A DNA stretch of 64,000 nt from Actinomycetota bacterium (GCA_020052375.1 JAGVPG010000017.1:1-64000), one strand, 5' to 3'. Numbered from the stretch's first letter, positions 45,916 to 55,104 are shown. The notes: generated by a model from the sequence alone, not told the origin. Numbers and translations: made by a program.

Positions 45916-46592
45916 GCTTTTTTCAACATGACAAAGATATTTGTCCACCCAGCTTTTGATTGATATTCGGCTTCCCTCTTCTCTTCAAACCATTCTTTAA
46001 ATGGAACCTCTCTCTTAAAAAGCCATTTAAAGACATATAATAGAATCATCGATTGAAGTTCCCAGAATCCACCGCCATATGCCACTTGCTCAACTTCAAA
46101 CCCAGTTTCTACAGCTATCTTTCTAAGTCTCTCTTCAGAATAGTGACGATGTCCGATCAACCACCACGCAGGATCCAAGATACATGACCAAAATGTACAA
46201 TTCGGTATAGACAAACACAGCTTACCGCCGTCGGTTAAAACCCTACAGACCTCTAAGAACGTTTTTTCTTCAGCATTCTTTGGAAGATGTTCAAGAACTT
46301 CCCACATTACGACAATATCAACAGATTTATCGTGTAGTGGAAGAGCCAGTACGGATCCCTTGATGTACTTAGCACCCGGCACTTGTTTCTGAGCATTTTC
46401 GAGATCCTTTCCATCTGGTTCGATCCCGATTATGCTTTTACACCCATTCTCAATAGCCCATTTCTCAAACCATCCAAAAGAGCAGCCAATGTCTAAAATA
46501 TCTTTGTTTTGAATATTGTCGACACCAGTAAAAAGAAAGCTCTTTTTGTGCCTACCGGTTAGGCGACGGTCAATGGTCGTTTGGAACTTCAC
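45912..46592 (-). CDS. SAM-dependent methyltransferase
   Basis: The 226-residue class I methyltransferase shows ILDIGCSFGWFEKWA (motif I), GIEPDGKD (acidic loop), VDIVVMWEVLEHLPKNA and LCLSIPNCTFWS. A tail of about 60 residues has a hydrophobic helix. It overlaps the next gene's start by 4 bp and the preceding Trm112-type methyltransferase by 23 bp, indicating tight coupling. Methyl acceptor unknown. Confidence 0.84.
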   Translation of the reverse strand: MKFQTTIDRRLTGRHKKSFLFTGVDNIQNKDILDIGCSFGWFEKWAIENGCKSIIGIEPDGKDLENAQKQVPGAKYIKGSVLALPLHDKSVDIVVMWEVLEHLPKNAEEKTFLEVCRVLTDGGKLCLSIPNCTFWSCILDPAWWLIGHRHYSEERLRKIAVETGFEVEQVAYGGGFWELQSMILLYVFKWLFKREVPFKEWFEEKREAEYQSKAGWTNIFVMLKKA

Positions 46593-47490
46593 GATTGGTA
46601 ACTCCCTTTAATCCTATGAGAGTCCCGGCAAGAGACGGCAAGTACCAGCCAATCAAATCGTAGAATTCCCATAGAACACCAAGTGGCAATTTTTGTCTGG
46701 TAACCCATCCTATACACCCATGTACGTCAAATCCAAGTTTTTCTAAATCCTTCCGTAGAAACAAAGAATGGTGTCCTAGTTCAGGATGGTCTACGAACTC
46801 ATCATCGTCGTAAAATCCTAAATGCGTCATTGTTTTTCTTAGTAAATCTTGTGTTCTTGAGTTGTTGGGAACATCTATTTGTATGATACCCTCGTTTCTT
46901 AATAGACTATTAAACTTTCCAATAGCCAGCTTGACTTCATGAGGTTCTAAATGTTCAAGTATGCTTGAAGCAAAGATTAGGTCAAACGAGTCGTTCTTGA
47001 ATGGTATATTCATCACATCAGCGACAAACCAATGCCTTCCGCTATCTCTTCCTTCTTTTTCTATACATTTCATAATAAAATAGGGGCTGATGTCGAACGA
47101 TACAAGAGTGTTACATGCGAAATAAGACGTATAGGCTCCCAGACCGCATGCGACGTCTAATGCAGTATCTACTTTATACTTTTGAAGTAATCGTCCGATC
47201 TTCTTTGTTGGCTCCAGAGAATAACTCAGATGCTCACTTGAGGGTTTAAAGAAATCTATGTCGAATGTATATCCTTTTGTGTCTTCTAATAGTACTGGCA
47301 TACCGGCGATAATAGGATATTCCTTTTCACACTTCGGACAAACAACAAAACCCTCATCGATATATTCAATACTCGTTTTTTGCTCAGGACTAGTCATATC
47401 GTCTTCAAATCTGAAAAAGGTCTCTTTAAGATACATATCAGGATTACCGCATGATATGCAAGTTATGTAATTTAGAGCGTCACGCCACAC
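46570..47490 (-). CDS. methyltransferase with N-terminal Trm112-like zinc domain
   Basis: The first 75 residues form a Trm112p-like zinc module: C11 and C14 in ITCISCGNP, a spacer, then CPKCEKEYPIIAGMPVLL. A class I methyltransferase follows (ALDVACGLGAYTSYF, SFDISPYFIMK, FDLIFASSILEHLE, VPNNSRTQDLL) for a total of 306 residues. Trm112-type modules act as partners of methyltransferases; here the two parts are one chain. The target is unknown, presumably glycan or lipid carrier. It is AT-rich. Confidence 0.82.
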   Translation of the reverse strand: MWRDALNYITCISCGNPDMYLKETFFRFEDDMTSPEQKTSIEYIDEGFVVCPKCEKEYPIIAGMPVLLEDTKGYTFDIDFFKPSSEHLSYSLEPTKKIGRLLQKYKVDTALDVACGLGAYTSYFACNTLVSFDISPYFIMKCIEKEGRDSGRHWFVADVMNIPFKNDSFDLIFASSILEHLEPHEVKLAIGKFNSLLRNEGIIQIDVPNNSRTQDLLRKTMTHLGFYDDDEFVDHPELGHHSLFLRKDLEKLGFDVHGCIGWVTRQKLPLGVLWEFYDLIGWYLPSLAGTLIGLKGVTNREVPNDH

Positions 47491-47509
47491 ATTTACTCCT
47501 TAGTCTATC

Positions 47510-48409
47510 TCAAGATGTAATTCCTGACTTGATTACCCATTTTATTGTGTCCTCCAAGCTAGTTTTAGGTTTCCAGCCTAAAAGTTTCTGTGCTAGACTG
47601 ATATCAGTAGTAAACCTTTCCACTTCCTCCTGACGTCTGTCTGCAAAAACAATCTCCGATCGCGATCCTGTTAACCTCTTTAGTAGATTTGCCAGATCAA
47701 CTATATTGACACCAACACCAGAGCCGATATTGACCGTCACTCCAGATGTGTCTTGTGTCTGTATCAATGCTTCGATCACATCTAAAACACCGACGAAGTC
47801 CAGGATCTGATGTCCTCCGAAAAGCGTCAAAGGTCCATTTACCAGGCACTGCTTTAGCAAAATAGGTATAACACGCCCAAAATCCTTTGGACCTACTACA
47901 TTTGCCAACCGTAGTATTACAAAATCTAGATCGTACGTGTTGGCATATGCCCGTATTATAGACTCGCCTGCGATCTTTGACGCCCCGTAGGGATTGACCG
48001 CCATCAGCTTGTCATCTTCTGTGGCCGGAAGTCGTTCGATGTTTCCATAGACTTCCCGTGAGGAGGTAAAAACCAGCTTGACCTGCTTCGCAACACATGC
48101 CTTAGCGACTTTGTATGTACCAACCATATTATACTTGAAGCATAGATCCGGTTGCCTCACTGATGTCATTACCTGAGACATACCTGCCAGGTGATACGCG
48201 ATATGGCAACCCTCTAGTGCTATATCAACAACTTTGTCTTCCGATACATCTGCCTCGATGAGATCTATAGAGTCAACTATCCTTGAGAGATTTTCTCTCG
48301 ACCCTCTGGTAAGATAATCGATCACGACAACTTGATGACCAAGCCCGACAAGTCTCTCTACTAAAAACGAGCCTATGAAGCCGGCTCCGCCCGTTACTAA
48401 TACCTTCAT
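47510..48409 (-). CDS. NAD-dependent sugar epimerase/dehydratase (SDR)
   Basis: The extended-SDR protein has VLVTGGAGFIGSFL (NAD), an atypical catalytic region with TSSREVYG and YGASK (Y-x3-K), and RLANVVGP. About 300 residues from ATG at 48409, which gives an ATGA overlap with the GT2 stop and begins with the family motif. It looks like a UDP- or other NDP-sugar 4-epimerase-type enzyme; the reaction cannot be fixed. It stands at the AT-rich side of a composition change in the locus. Confidence 0.87.
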   Translation of the reverse strand: MKVLVTGGAGFIGSFLVERLVGLGHQVVVIDYLTRGSRENLSRIVDSIDLIEADVSEDKVVDIALEGCHIAYHLAGMSQVMTSVRQPDLCFKYNMVGTYKVAKACVAKQVKLVFTSSREVYGNIERLPATEDDKLMAVNPYGASKIAGESIIRAYANTYDLDFVILRLANVVGPKDFGRVIPILLKQCLVNGPLTLFGGHQILDFVGVLDVIEALIQTQDTSGVTVNIGSGVGVNIVDLANLLKRLTGSRSEIVFADRRQEEVERFTTDISLAQKLLGWKPKTSLEDTIKWVIKSGITS

Positions 48410-49419
48410 GTTTTTTCCGGTGATATCTTGAGCATTTTTTGAACTCTTGAGATAAGTATCATAGTCATATATATGGGTGGCACGATAAGACAAAGGACTG
48501 GATGGAGAAACCACGCGAAATCACGGATTTTATTAAAGCCTTTTAGTGCATCATAGGTTGGTTTTATGATGGTAACCATTAAAAGACCTGTAGTGGCAAT
48601 ACGCCAAGAACTCGTCTTCCATGTGTATGACCGTAGGTGTTTTTGCTCCAGAAATAGTCTCATATTACGTCTTAGCTTATTTATTAATTCCCTGACTGTC
48701 TGAGAGTGGAGATGCGTAATATCAAGCTTCATCATCGCATAACTATCGAATCCCTTTTTGACAAGATCAATATTAGAATCCATATGGAACAGATAGGGTG
48801 AATGATCCGTCATCAATAAGAGTTCTTTTCTCGTTAAGAAACCTTGTGAACCAACAGTCGGCAACGTCTCACTATCAAACTGGATTATATAGTAAGTATA
48901 GTACTCAGCTAGTACATTTCCGGGTAGAGTCCAGCGTCTTTCCGTCTGCATTAACCGATCGCGTTTGTTCAGATAGAAGGCTACAGGATCGTTGATCCCG
49001 AATAGCGAGCAGTATCGATTGGCCAGCGTATCATCTTTTTTATAAGTGAACCAGATAGCTTCGGCGCCTGTGATGCTTGGATTGTCGAGAAAAGCTTGGA
49101 TGCCAGTTCTGAGCCAACCGTCTGTAGGTAGGATGTTGTCAGCGTCAAGAAGTAGAATAAAGTCATGACTAGCGTGCTTGAGCCCGATCGACTTCCCTCG
49201 CTCGATATTATGTGTCCCGTTTTTAATTACTCGAGCTCTATATTTCCTTGCAATCTCAACCGTTCGGTCTGTCGATTCGTCATCCACTAGAATGATCTCC
49301 AGATCATCTTTCGAGTAGTCCTGCTCCTGTACACTCTTAAGACACTTATCTAAGCGTTTTTCTTCATTAAAAGCAGGGATGATGACAGATACACCAGGAA
49401 GCCTACTCACTATGTTCAC
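48406..49419 (-). CDS. glycosyltransferase family 2
   Basis: This 337-residue protein begins GVSVIIPAFNEEKRLDKCLK, has DDESTDRTVE and the metal-binding LLDADNILP, and ends with two or three hydrophobic helices that would anchor it in the membrane. It is a typical GT-A polysaccharide glycosyltransferase. The product overlaps the B12 radical SAM gene by 17 bp and the SDR by 4 bp. Sugar donor unknown. Confidence 0.88.
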   Translation of the reverse strand: MNIVSRLPGVSVIIPAFNEEKRLDKCLKSVQEQDYSKDDLEIILVDDESTDRTVEIARKYRARVIKNGTHNIERGKSIGLKHASHDFILLLDADNILPTDGWLRTGIQAFLDNPSITGAEAIWFTYKKDDTLANRYCSLFGINDPVAFYLNKRDRLMQTERRWTLPGNVLAEYYTYYIIQFDSETLPTVGSQGFLTRKELLLMTDHSPYLFHMDSNIDLVKKGFDSYAMMKLDITHLHSQTVRELINKLRRNMRLFLEQKHLRSYTWKTSSWRIATTGLLMVTIIKPTYDALKGFNKIRDFAWFLHPVLCLIVPPIYMTMILISRVQKMLKISPEKT

Positions 49420-50890
49420 TCCCCTCGCCTCTGGATCCGAAGTCTCTCAGATGTCCGATCAGTTTCCAGCCAGCTCTCCACACGAACGCAAGATCGCTTG
49501 GCTTTCGTATAGAGATTATCTTCCTTATTACAAATCCAGGTGTAATGAATGACTTGTATAAATCCCTGGTGAAAGTCTTGGCATCTGTATTTTTTAGCGC
49601 TCCCTCTATAACGAGGTCGCGCATGTCATATCGATCCCAATCTTTTGTCTTAAGGCAGCCTTCTTCATCGCATATCTTAAATAGGGGTGTGCCTGGATAT
49701 GGCATGACGATGGTTGCTTGCAGAGTGTCGACATAGCCTTTCTTAAACATGTCATGCGCGAGTGCTATTGTCCGTTGAGTGTCTTCCAGTGTTTCCCAGG
49801 GATAGCCCATCATCACCGTAATGTGAGGCTCGAGACCTGCAGCTTTTGCCGAGCGCAATCCAAGCTCAATGTCCTCTACTTTGATATTCTTTGTAATGCG
49901 ATCCAGAGTCTTCTGGTTGCCCGATTCAAGTCCGAACAATATGAAGCGGAAACCGGCCTCTCTCATCAGGCGATAGTCTTCTCCAGACAGCTTTCCGAAA
50001 CGCATATTACAGTCAAGCCGGACTTTCTTGTTGTATCCTCTCTCGATCATCCCCTGGCAAAACTCTCGCAACCATGTGCCGACCGGAAACGTCCCGCTGT
50101 CGTCCATGACCTCCTTTACCCCATACTTCTCTATCAAAATGCCGATCTCATCGAGCAGACTCTGTGGAGTCCGTGATCTATAGTCACTGCCCGGATACAA
50201 TGTCGTCCACGAACAAAAGCTGCAGCGTCCCCACCAGCAGTCCCTGGCAACCATAGTGTAAGTCCCCGGAAGATACTTGTAGTTACCGTTTTTCTCACTA
50301 TAGAGATGCCACTTAGTCAGGTCCCGATCGATGATGGGGAGCGCGTTAAGATCATTGTCAAGCACAAAAGGTCCTGTATTCGCTATTTCCCCGTTCTCCC
50401 GCAGCCAGATACCGGGTTCCTTTTTGCCACCGTCTGTCAAACTATTGACAAGACTTAAAAGCAAAAAATCATAGTCCCCGCCGGTCACTACGAAATCGAC
50501 TTGGGAGTTTTTCATAGACTCTTCGGGAAGAGCGGTCACATGGTCTCCAATAAGCGCTATCTTAAGATCCCATACTCCAGCAGCTTGCTTCTTTAAATCA
50601 TCGATTATCTTCCAGTGTCTTTTGACTACGGGAGTCTTGGTTTCTATAACTACCAGGTCAGGACGCTCTTGATCGACAATCGCCTTAAATCCGTCATACG
50701 ACCATTCTTCAGCTATTCCGTCCGCCCAGATCACCTCATATCCTTTCTTCGACAGGAGAGTCGCCATTGAAGCCGGGACCATCGGATATATATAGGTCGG
50801 GCTGTTAAACCACTGGAATTGCCGGTTCTGACTCAGCAGAGGAACTCCCTTGGGACTTTCAAGCGGCGGATATGCGATCATGACCTTCAA
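49403..50890 (-). CDS. B12-binding-domain radical SAM protein
   Basis: The 495-residue enzyme has a cobalamin-binding-type N-terminal domain (KVMIAYPPLESPKGVPLLS ... VIWADGIAEEW), then a radical SAM domain with RDCWWGRCSFC, where the cysteines are spaced CX4CX2C rather than CX3CX2C, and further family motifs (FGLESGNQKTLDR, MMGYPWETLEDT, YPGTPLFKIC). A 'WWGRC-FC' cluster of this spacing is known in B12 radical SAM groups. Chemistry and substrate are unknown; C-methylation of a glycan is a candidate. It overlaps both neighbours. Confidence 0.86.
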   Translation of the reverse strand: MKVMIAYPPLESPKGVPLLSQNRQFQWFNSPTYIYPMVPASMATLLSKKGYEVIWADGIAEEWSYDGFKAIVDQERPDLVVIETKTPVVKRHWKIIDDLKKQAAGVWDLKIALIGDHVTALPEESMKNSQVDFVVTGGDYDFLLLSLVNSLTDGGKKEPGIWLRENGEIANTGPFVLDNDLNALPIIDRDLTKWHLYSEKNGNYKYLPGTYTMVARDCWWGRCSFCSWTTLYPGSDYRSRTPQSLLDEIGILIEKYGVKEVMDDSGTFPVGTWLREFCQGMIERGYNKKVRLDCNMRFGKLSGEDYRLMREAGFRFILFGLESGNQKTLDRITKNIKVEDIELGLRSAKAAGLEPHITVMMGYPWETLEDTQRTIALAHDMFKKGYVDTLQATIVMPYPGTPLFKICDEEGCLKTKDWDRYDMRDLVIEGALKNTDAKTFTRDLYKSFITPGFVIRKIISIRKPSDLAFVWRAGWKLIGHLRDFGSRGEGSEHSE

Positions 50891-52602
50891 CGGACCAACC
50901 TCCGTATTAATAAACCCTTAATAAAAAAGGCTCCGTACGTTAAATGAGTAGCCATGACGCCCGGGATGACCAGCAGGCCAATCGATAAGCTGCCTGTCAT
51001 GAGAGTGGCCCACGAGGCCGCAGCTATAAGAGTTAACAGATAAAAGCCCTCGACAATCGCATAAATGACAAACCACCCACCGCCGATCATGCCGGCCGCC
51101 GGACCGCCGATCAGTCCGATAACAAAAAGCGAAGGCAGAAAATAAGCCGGCCTACGGGATGTCTTCGGGTACTTTTTCGCGAAGTAACCCCTGTGCAAAG
51201 CGTAGTTCGCGATCTGCTTAAGATGTGGTATAAAGAGTTTTCGTCGATGGTGCCATACAAGGATGTCAGGATCATAGATGATCTTCTTGTCCAGATTGAT
51301 CATGTCCATACAGAGTTTGGTGTCCTCGCCGGGCCAGAACGAAGAATCGAATCCTCCCACTTTAGAAAAGATATCAGTCCGGACAAGAAGATTGACAGTG
51401 GGGTAATCATCCGTTTCCCTAGGACGGCGAGGCGTGTATCTGAAGATCAAAGAACCACTGCCAAGGCGGCTTTCATATACGGCTCCCGATGCCCTCTGCA
51501 ACACACTATCGGTTTTTGGCGTTACTGCTGGTCCACACACCGCGGCTATCCCGTCATCATGGAAATGCTTGACCGCGTTGATCAACCAGTCTTTACTTGG
51601 ATACGCATCATCATCCAGGAACGCCAGTATGTCACCTGTAGCGTATTCAAGACTGAGATCCCGCTTTTCAGCCGGCCCGATGTCTCCGGTAGAAACCACC
51701 CTTACATTTTCGGGAAAATCAGCCGGTTTTGTGTCTTCGTCCGAAAAGATGATCGCTTCGTAGTTATCGTAACTCATCTCTTCCAGGTATCTTACCGATT
51801 CGCGCACATAATCGTTTATCTTCTTGACCGGTACTATGATCGATACGCATAACTCCGGACCGCTCATCTCGATGAACATATGATCGCGGTCATAATACTT
51901 AAGCACCTTTAACCGGTAGAAGATCGCGAGTGTGTCCCGCAACACTCGCCAGGTAGATCTTGGATCCGCCACTTTATTGAACCGTTCGTTTATCTCGACT
52001 GGAGCCTCCAGGACGTTGTCATACCCTAATAGATTTGCGACGACCAGCAACTCGAGATCGAATGCATACGCCTTGACCAGCACCCGGGGGATGATCTTCT
52101 GAAGTACTTCCCTTTTAAACAACTTGAGACCTGTTTGCGTATCCTTCACGTTAACGCGAAAAAGCGCTGTGACCAAGACTTGATATAAAAAACTCTGCAG
52201 ACGCCGGAAAAGCGGATAGCTTACTTTGGATTGCGGGTGCCTCTTCGATCCTATAACGATATCCGCGTCATATGTATCCATCAGTTTGATGAACCGGTCT
52301 ATCTCTCTGGGATCGATGCTTAAGTCAGCGTCCATGAATGTGACAAGGTCGCCTGTCGCTTGGAAAGCTCCGTACTTGATGGCATAACTCTTTCCCATGT
52401 TCTCTTCATAGTAATGGACCTTAATGTTGTCGGATGCTAGATCGTTTACCGCTTGAAGAGTCTCCGGGCAGCTTTCGCATACAACAACGATCTCGTACAA
52501 ACGTCCTAGATTCTGAAGTTCGGTTTCTAAAGCAGCTATGTTGCTACGGATCTCTTGGTTCTCTTTATATGCAGGTACGATAACCGAGAGTTTCCGGTTC
52601 AC
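50887..52602 (-). CDS. double GT2 glycosyltransferase
   Basis: Two GT2 domains in one 571-residue chain: the first (residues 1-240) is like dolichyl-phosphate glycosyltransferases (LSVIVPAYKENQEIRSNIA, FMDADLSIDP, DTQTGLKLFKREVL); the second (about 248-480) has CVSIIVPVKKINDYVRES, FLDDDAYPSKDW and EDTKLCMDM. Two or three membrane helices end the protein. Fused GT2 pairs can add two sugars or pair a lipid-sugar synthase with a transferase. Its start is 42 bp after the truncated GMD fragment. Confidence 0.88.
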   Translation of the reverse strand: MNRKLSVIVPAYKENQEIRSNIAALETELQNLGRLYEIVVVCESCPETLQAVNDLASDNIKVHYYEENMGKSYAIKYGAFQATGDLVTFMDADLSIDPREIDRFIKLMDTYDADIVIGSKRHPQSKVSYPLFRRLQSFLYQVLVTALFRVNVKDTQTGLKLFKREVLQKIIPRVLVKAYAFDLELLVVANLLGYDNVLEAPVEINERFNKVADPRSTWRVLRDTLAIFYRLKVLKYYDRDHMFIEMSGPELCVSIIVPVKKINDYVRESVRYLEEMSYDNYEAIIFSDEDTKPADFPENVRVVSTGDIGPAEKRDLSLEYATGDILAFLDDDAYPSKDWLINAVKHFHDDGIAAVCGPAVTPKTDSVLQRASGAVYESRLGSGSLIFRYTPRRPRETDDYPTVNLLVRTDIFSKVGGFDSSFWPGEDTKLCMDMINLDKKIIYDPDILVWHHRRKLFIPHLKQIANYALHRGYFAKKYPKTSRRPAYFLPSLFVIGLIGGPAAGMIGGGWFVIYAIVEGFYLLTLIAAASWATLMTGSLSIGLLVIPGVMATHLTYGAFFIKGLLIRRLVR

Positions 52603-52643
52603 AGCATCTCCCTATTGTGCTATCAATCAATGTTATTTTAGAC

Positions 52644-52985
52644 TCATTCTCTCCAGTAATCAAGCAGGTCTCGCATTGTTTTCTCGAATGGGATCTCCAG
52701 TTTCCAGCCGGTGACTTTTCTGAACTTGGTCGAGTCCCCAAGTAATATCTCGACATCGGACGGCCGCATGCGTGCCGGATCCTGCTGGACTTTGATCTCC
52801 GTGGAAGACATCTTTAGTAGCATATCCAGCATGTCTTTTATCTTTATCCCCTTATCGGACGCGATGTTGTAGACATCTCCAACCTCGCATTTCTCCACCG
52901 CCAGCCAGTACGCGCGTACCATGTCTCTGACGTCCGTGAAATCGCGCATCGCGTTCAGGTTACCTACGTACATGACGGTTCGCGG
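52644..52985 (-). pseudogene. 3' fragment of a second GDP-mannose dehydratase gene
   Basis: This stretch matches the last third of the intact dehydratase gene (54151-54500), roughly 90% identical by eye, and encodes MYVGNLNAMRDFTDVRD through the C-terminus and a proper stop. It is joined at about 52985 to a phosphomannomutase 5' fragment. The catalytic half is missing, and one base is lost relative to the intact copy just before the joint. A 110-residue peptide could still be made from ATG at 52973, overlapping the end of the mutase fragment, but it cannot be an active dehydratase. Confidence 0.85.
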
Positions 52986-53445
52986 CAGGCTTTTTCCCTG
53001 TTTCGAAATTGAATTCCAGGCTCTGCTCGATCTTCCCCGTTATCGCGGGTGTGGCCGAACCCCCGTAAGGCGCTTTGAACTTCATGCCGTTGTACCTCGG
53101 AGGATTGTGGCTGGCCGTAATCATTATAGCGCCGTCGGCATTGTTGACTACGACTGCATACGATACCGCCGGCGTAGGCGCAAAACTATCTGTCAACAGT
53201 ACGTTTATGCCATTGGCCGCAGCCACGCAAGCCGCTTCCCTGGCAAACCTGTCAGACAAAAACCGCGTATCATATCCGACAATCAATAACGGTGAGTCGT
53301 GAGTCGTGAGTCGTGAGTCGCTGTTTTTTAGATAGTCGGCGATTGCTTGTGTGACGATGCGGACGTTGTCGAAGGTGAAATCATCGGCTATGATCCCGCG
53401 CCAGCCGTCCGTCCCGAATGATATTTGAAGGACCCTGCCGTTCAT
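52960..53445 (-). pseudogene. 5' fragment of a second phosphomannomutase gene
   Basis: Positions 52988-53424 match manB 32167-32603 without gaps, with about 24 differences in 437 bases by hand count. It encodes the first domain including the phosphoserine loop ITASHNPPRYNGMKFK but lacks domains two to four. After the joint the frame runs into out-of-frame dehydratase sequence and stops at 52960. The first codons (MNGRVLQ) differ from manB, and the ATG at 53445 overlaps the preceding methyltransferase stop (ATGA), as an intact operon gene would. The joint falls in a shared GGC(C/T)TTTTTC stretch. Confidence 0.87.
53292..53319. repeat. 4x heptamer array in the mutase fragment
   Basis: GTGAGTC is repeated four times, identical to the array inside intact manB (32471-32498) and at the equivalent codons. 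Confidence 0.9.
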
Positions 53446-54131
53446 CACTCGATCACTGCTTGCACGATCAATGCCGCCCCGATCGTCGGCCATGCCCTGG
53501 CCAGAAGCGCGCTATGCAGACTTCCGTTCTTTCTGAAGTTGACAACATCCGAGCTGAATCTGACGGGTCTAAATCCATTGTCCTGTAGGAGTTCGAATAA
53601 CGTCTTCTTGGTAAAATACCTTAGATGACCGGCAACATTCTCATCCAGTCTTGTCTCCGTACGGGGGTTCTGACCCAACATCAATAGAAAACGACGTCCG
53701 AGACTCGCGATATTCGGAGTCGTCAGGACAAGTTTTCCGTTCGGTTTTAGCAGATCCCTGATCTTGAGGAGAAAACCGTCAGTATCGATGATGTGTTCGA
53801 TTATCTCACCTGCGACTATAACATCAAACGATGCCTTGTCGAAAGGCATCTTCTCGTCACCGGTAAGATCGACTTGATATGCCTCAAGACCGTTTGCCTT
53901 GGCAAGAGCCACGGCATTGGCCGAGATATCCACTCCGACCACTTCATTACCGTTCTCCATGATCTTGCGTCCGATAGTCCCATCGTGACACCCGACATCA
54001 AGGACCTTGTAGTCCGTTCCGACCATAGAGACGATCATTCTATGCCGATGCTCGTCGACGATCGATTGCTCCGATTCCTTACTGTACCGCTGTTCATTGA
54101 AATCGACCATCCTGCTAGATGCGGGAGTCAA
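53445..54131 (-). CDS. SAM-dependent methyltransferase
   Basis: The product, about 228 residues, is a class I methyltransferase with VLDVGCHDGTIGRKI (motif I), GVDISANAVALAKANG, FDVIVAGEIIEHIIDTD and LTTPNIASLGRRFLLMLG. It is a clear paralogue of the protein at 40881-41543 but is GC-richer. TTG at 54131 with GGAGGT 9 bases upstream is chosen; ATG at 54110 is the alternative. The frame extends into the dehydratase gene, but that part is out-of-frame coding. It ends with an ATGA overlap into the mutase fragment. Confidence 0.85.
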   Translation of the reverse strand: MTPASSRMVDFNEQRYSKESEQSIVDEHRHRMIVSMVGTDYKVLDVGCHDGTIGRKIMENGNEVVGVDISANAVALAKANGLEAYQVDLTGDEKMPFDKASFDVIVAGEIIEHIIDTDGFLLKIRDLLKPNGKLVLTTPNIASLGRRFLLMLGQNPRTETRLDENVAGHLRYFTKKTLFELLQDNGFRPVRFSSDVVNFRKNGSLHSALLARAWPTIGAALIVQAVIE

Positions 54132-54150
54132 CTTAACAAAACCTCCTGTA

Positions 54151-55104
54151 TCAGACGCGCTCTCTCCAGTAGTCAAGTAGGTCCCGCATCGTCTTTTCGA
54201 ACGGGATCTCCGGTTTCCAGCCAGTGGCTTTTCTGAACTTGGTCGAATCCCCGAGCAATATTTCGACATCGGACGGCCGCATGCGCGCCGGGTCCTGCTG
54301 GACTTTGATCTCCGCTGAAGACATCTTAAGCAGCATATCCAGCATGTCTTTTATCTTGATCCCTTTATCGGACGCGATGTTGAATACGTCTCCTGCTTCG
54401 CACTTCTCGACCGCCAGCCAGTACGCGCGTACCATGTCTCTGACGTCCGTGAAATCGCGCATCGCGTTCAGGTTACCTACATACATCACCGGTTCGCGAC
54501 GGCCTTTTTCGATCTCCGCTATCTGTTTGGCAAAAGTCGAAGTCACGAACACTTCACCGCGCCGGGGACCGGTATGATTGAACCCTCTTGTCCTGAGGAC
54601 ATGCGTGCCGTAGCTCTGATGATACTGATAACCGAGCATGTCCTGAGCCACTTTGCTGACTCCATACGGGCTTAGCGGTCTTAACGGATTGGATTCGCTG
54701 ATCGGCACCTCGTTCTCATAGACCATCCCGTATTCCTCGCTGCTGCAAGCGATCTGGATCCTTGTCTTAAGCTTCAGTTCCCGCAATGCCTCGAATATAT
54801 TGACCTGTCCGATGACGTTGGTCACCAGCGTCTCAGCGGGTGCGTGCCATGATGTCGGAACAAACGATTGGGCCGCCAGATGAAATATATAGTCCGGCTT
54901 GACCTGGTTTATCGTCCGCCACACGGAAGTCGCGTCTCTCAGATCGCAGTCGATAAGCGTTAGCTTGTCTCTGATCTGACTTATGTGGTCCATCGGGCTC
55001 CTCGGACGGATCGTCCCGTAGGTGTCCACATCACCTCGCGCCAGACAGAATTCCGCCATATGGCTTCCCGCAAATCCGGTGATTCCCGTTATCAGTACCT
55101 TCAA
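54151..55104 (-). CDS. gmd: GDP-mannose 4,6-dehydratase
   Basis: The enzyme makes GDP-4-keto-6-deoxymannose from GDP-mannose with bound NADP. The 317-residue extended SDR has VLITGITGFAGSHMAE (NADP), the SSEEYG catalytic Ser/Glu, YGVSK (Y-x3-K), FNHTGPRRGEVFVTS and the RMRPSDVEILLGD substrate loop, all typical of GMD. TTG at 55104 is preceded by GGGAGGAG at six bases; the frame continues upstream but out of family. A truncated second copy lies at 52644-52985. It feeds GDP-deoxysugar synthesis with the neighbouring genes. Confidence 0.9.
   Translation of the reverse strand: MKVLITGITGFAGSHMAEFCLARGDVDTYGTIRPRSPMDHISQIRDKLTLIDCDLRDATSVWRTINQVKPDYIFHLAAQSFVPTSWHAPAETLVTNVIGQVNIFEALRELKLKTRIQIACSSEEYGMVYENEVPISESNPLRPLSPYGVSKVAQDMLGYQYHQSYGTHVLRTRGFNHTGPRRGEVFVTSTFAKQIAEIEKGRREPVMYVGNLNAMRDFTDVRDMVRAYWLAVEKCEAGDVFNIASDKGIKIKDMLDMLLKMSSAEIKVQQDPARMRPSDVEILLGDSTKFRKATGWKPEIPFEKTMRDLLDYWRERV

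Noticed and set aside
52644..53445. Fusion as a simple assembly chimera
   Set aside because: Both parts differ from their intact copies by many scattered changes (about 5% and 10%), so they are not copied reads of the same loci.
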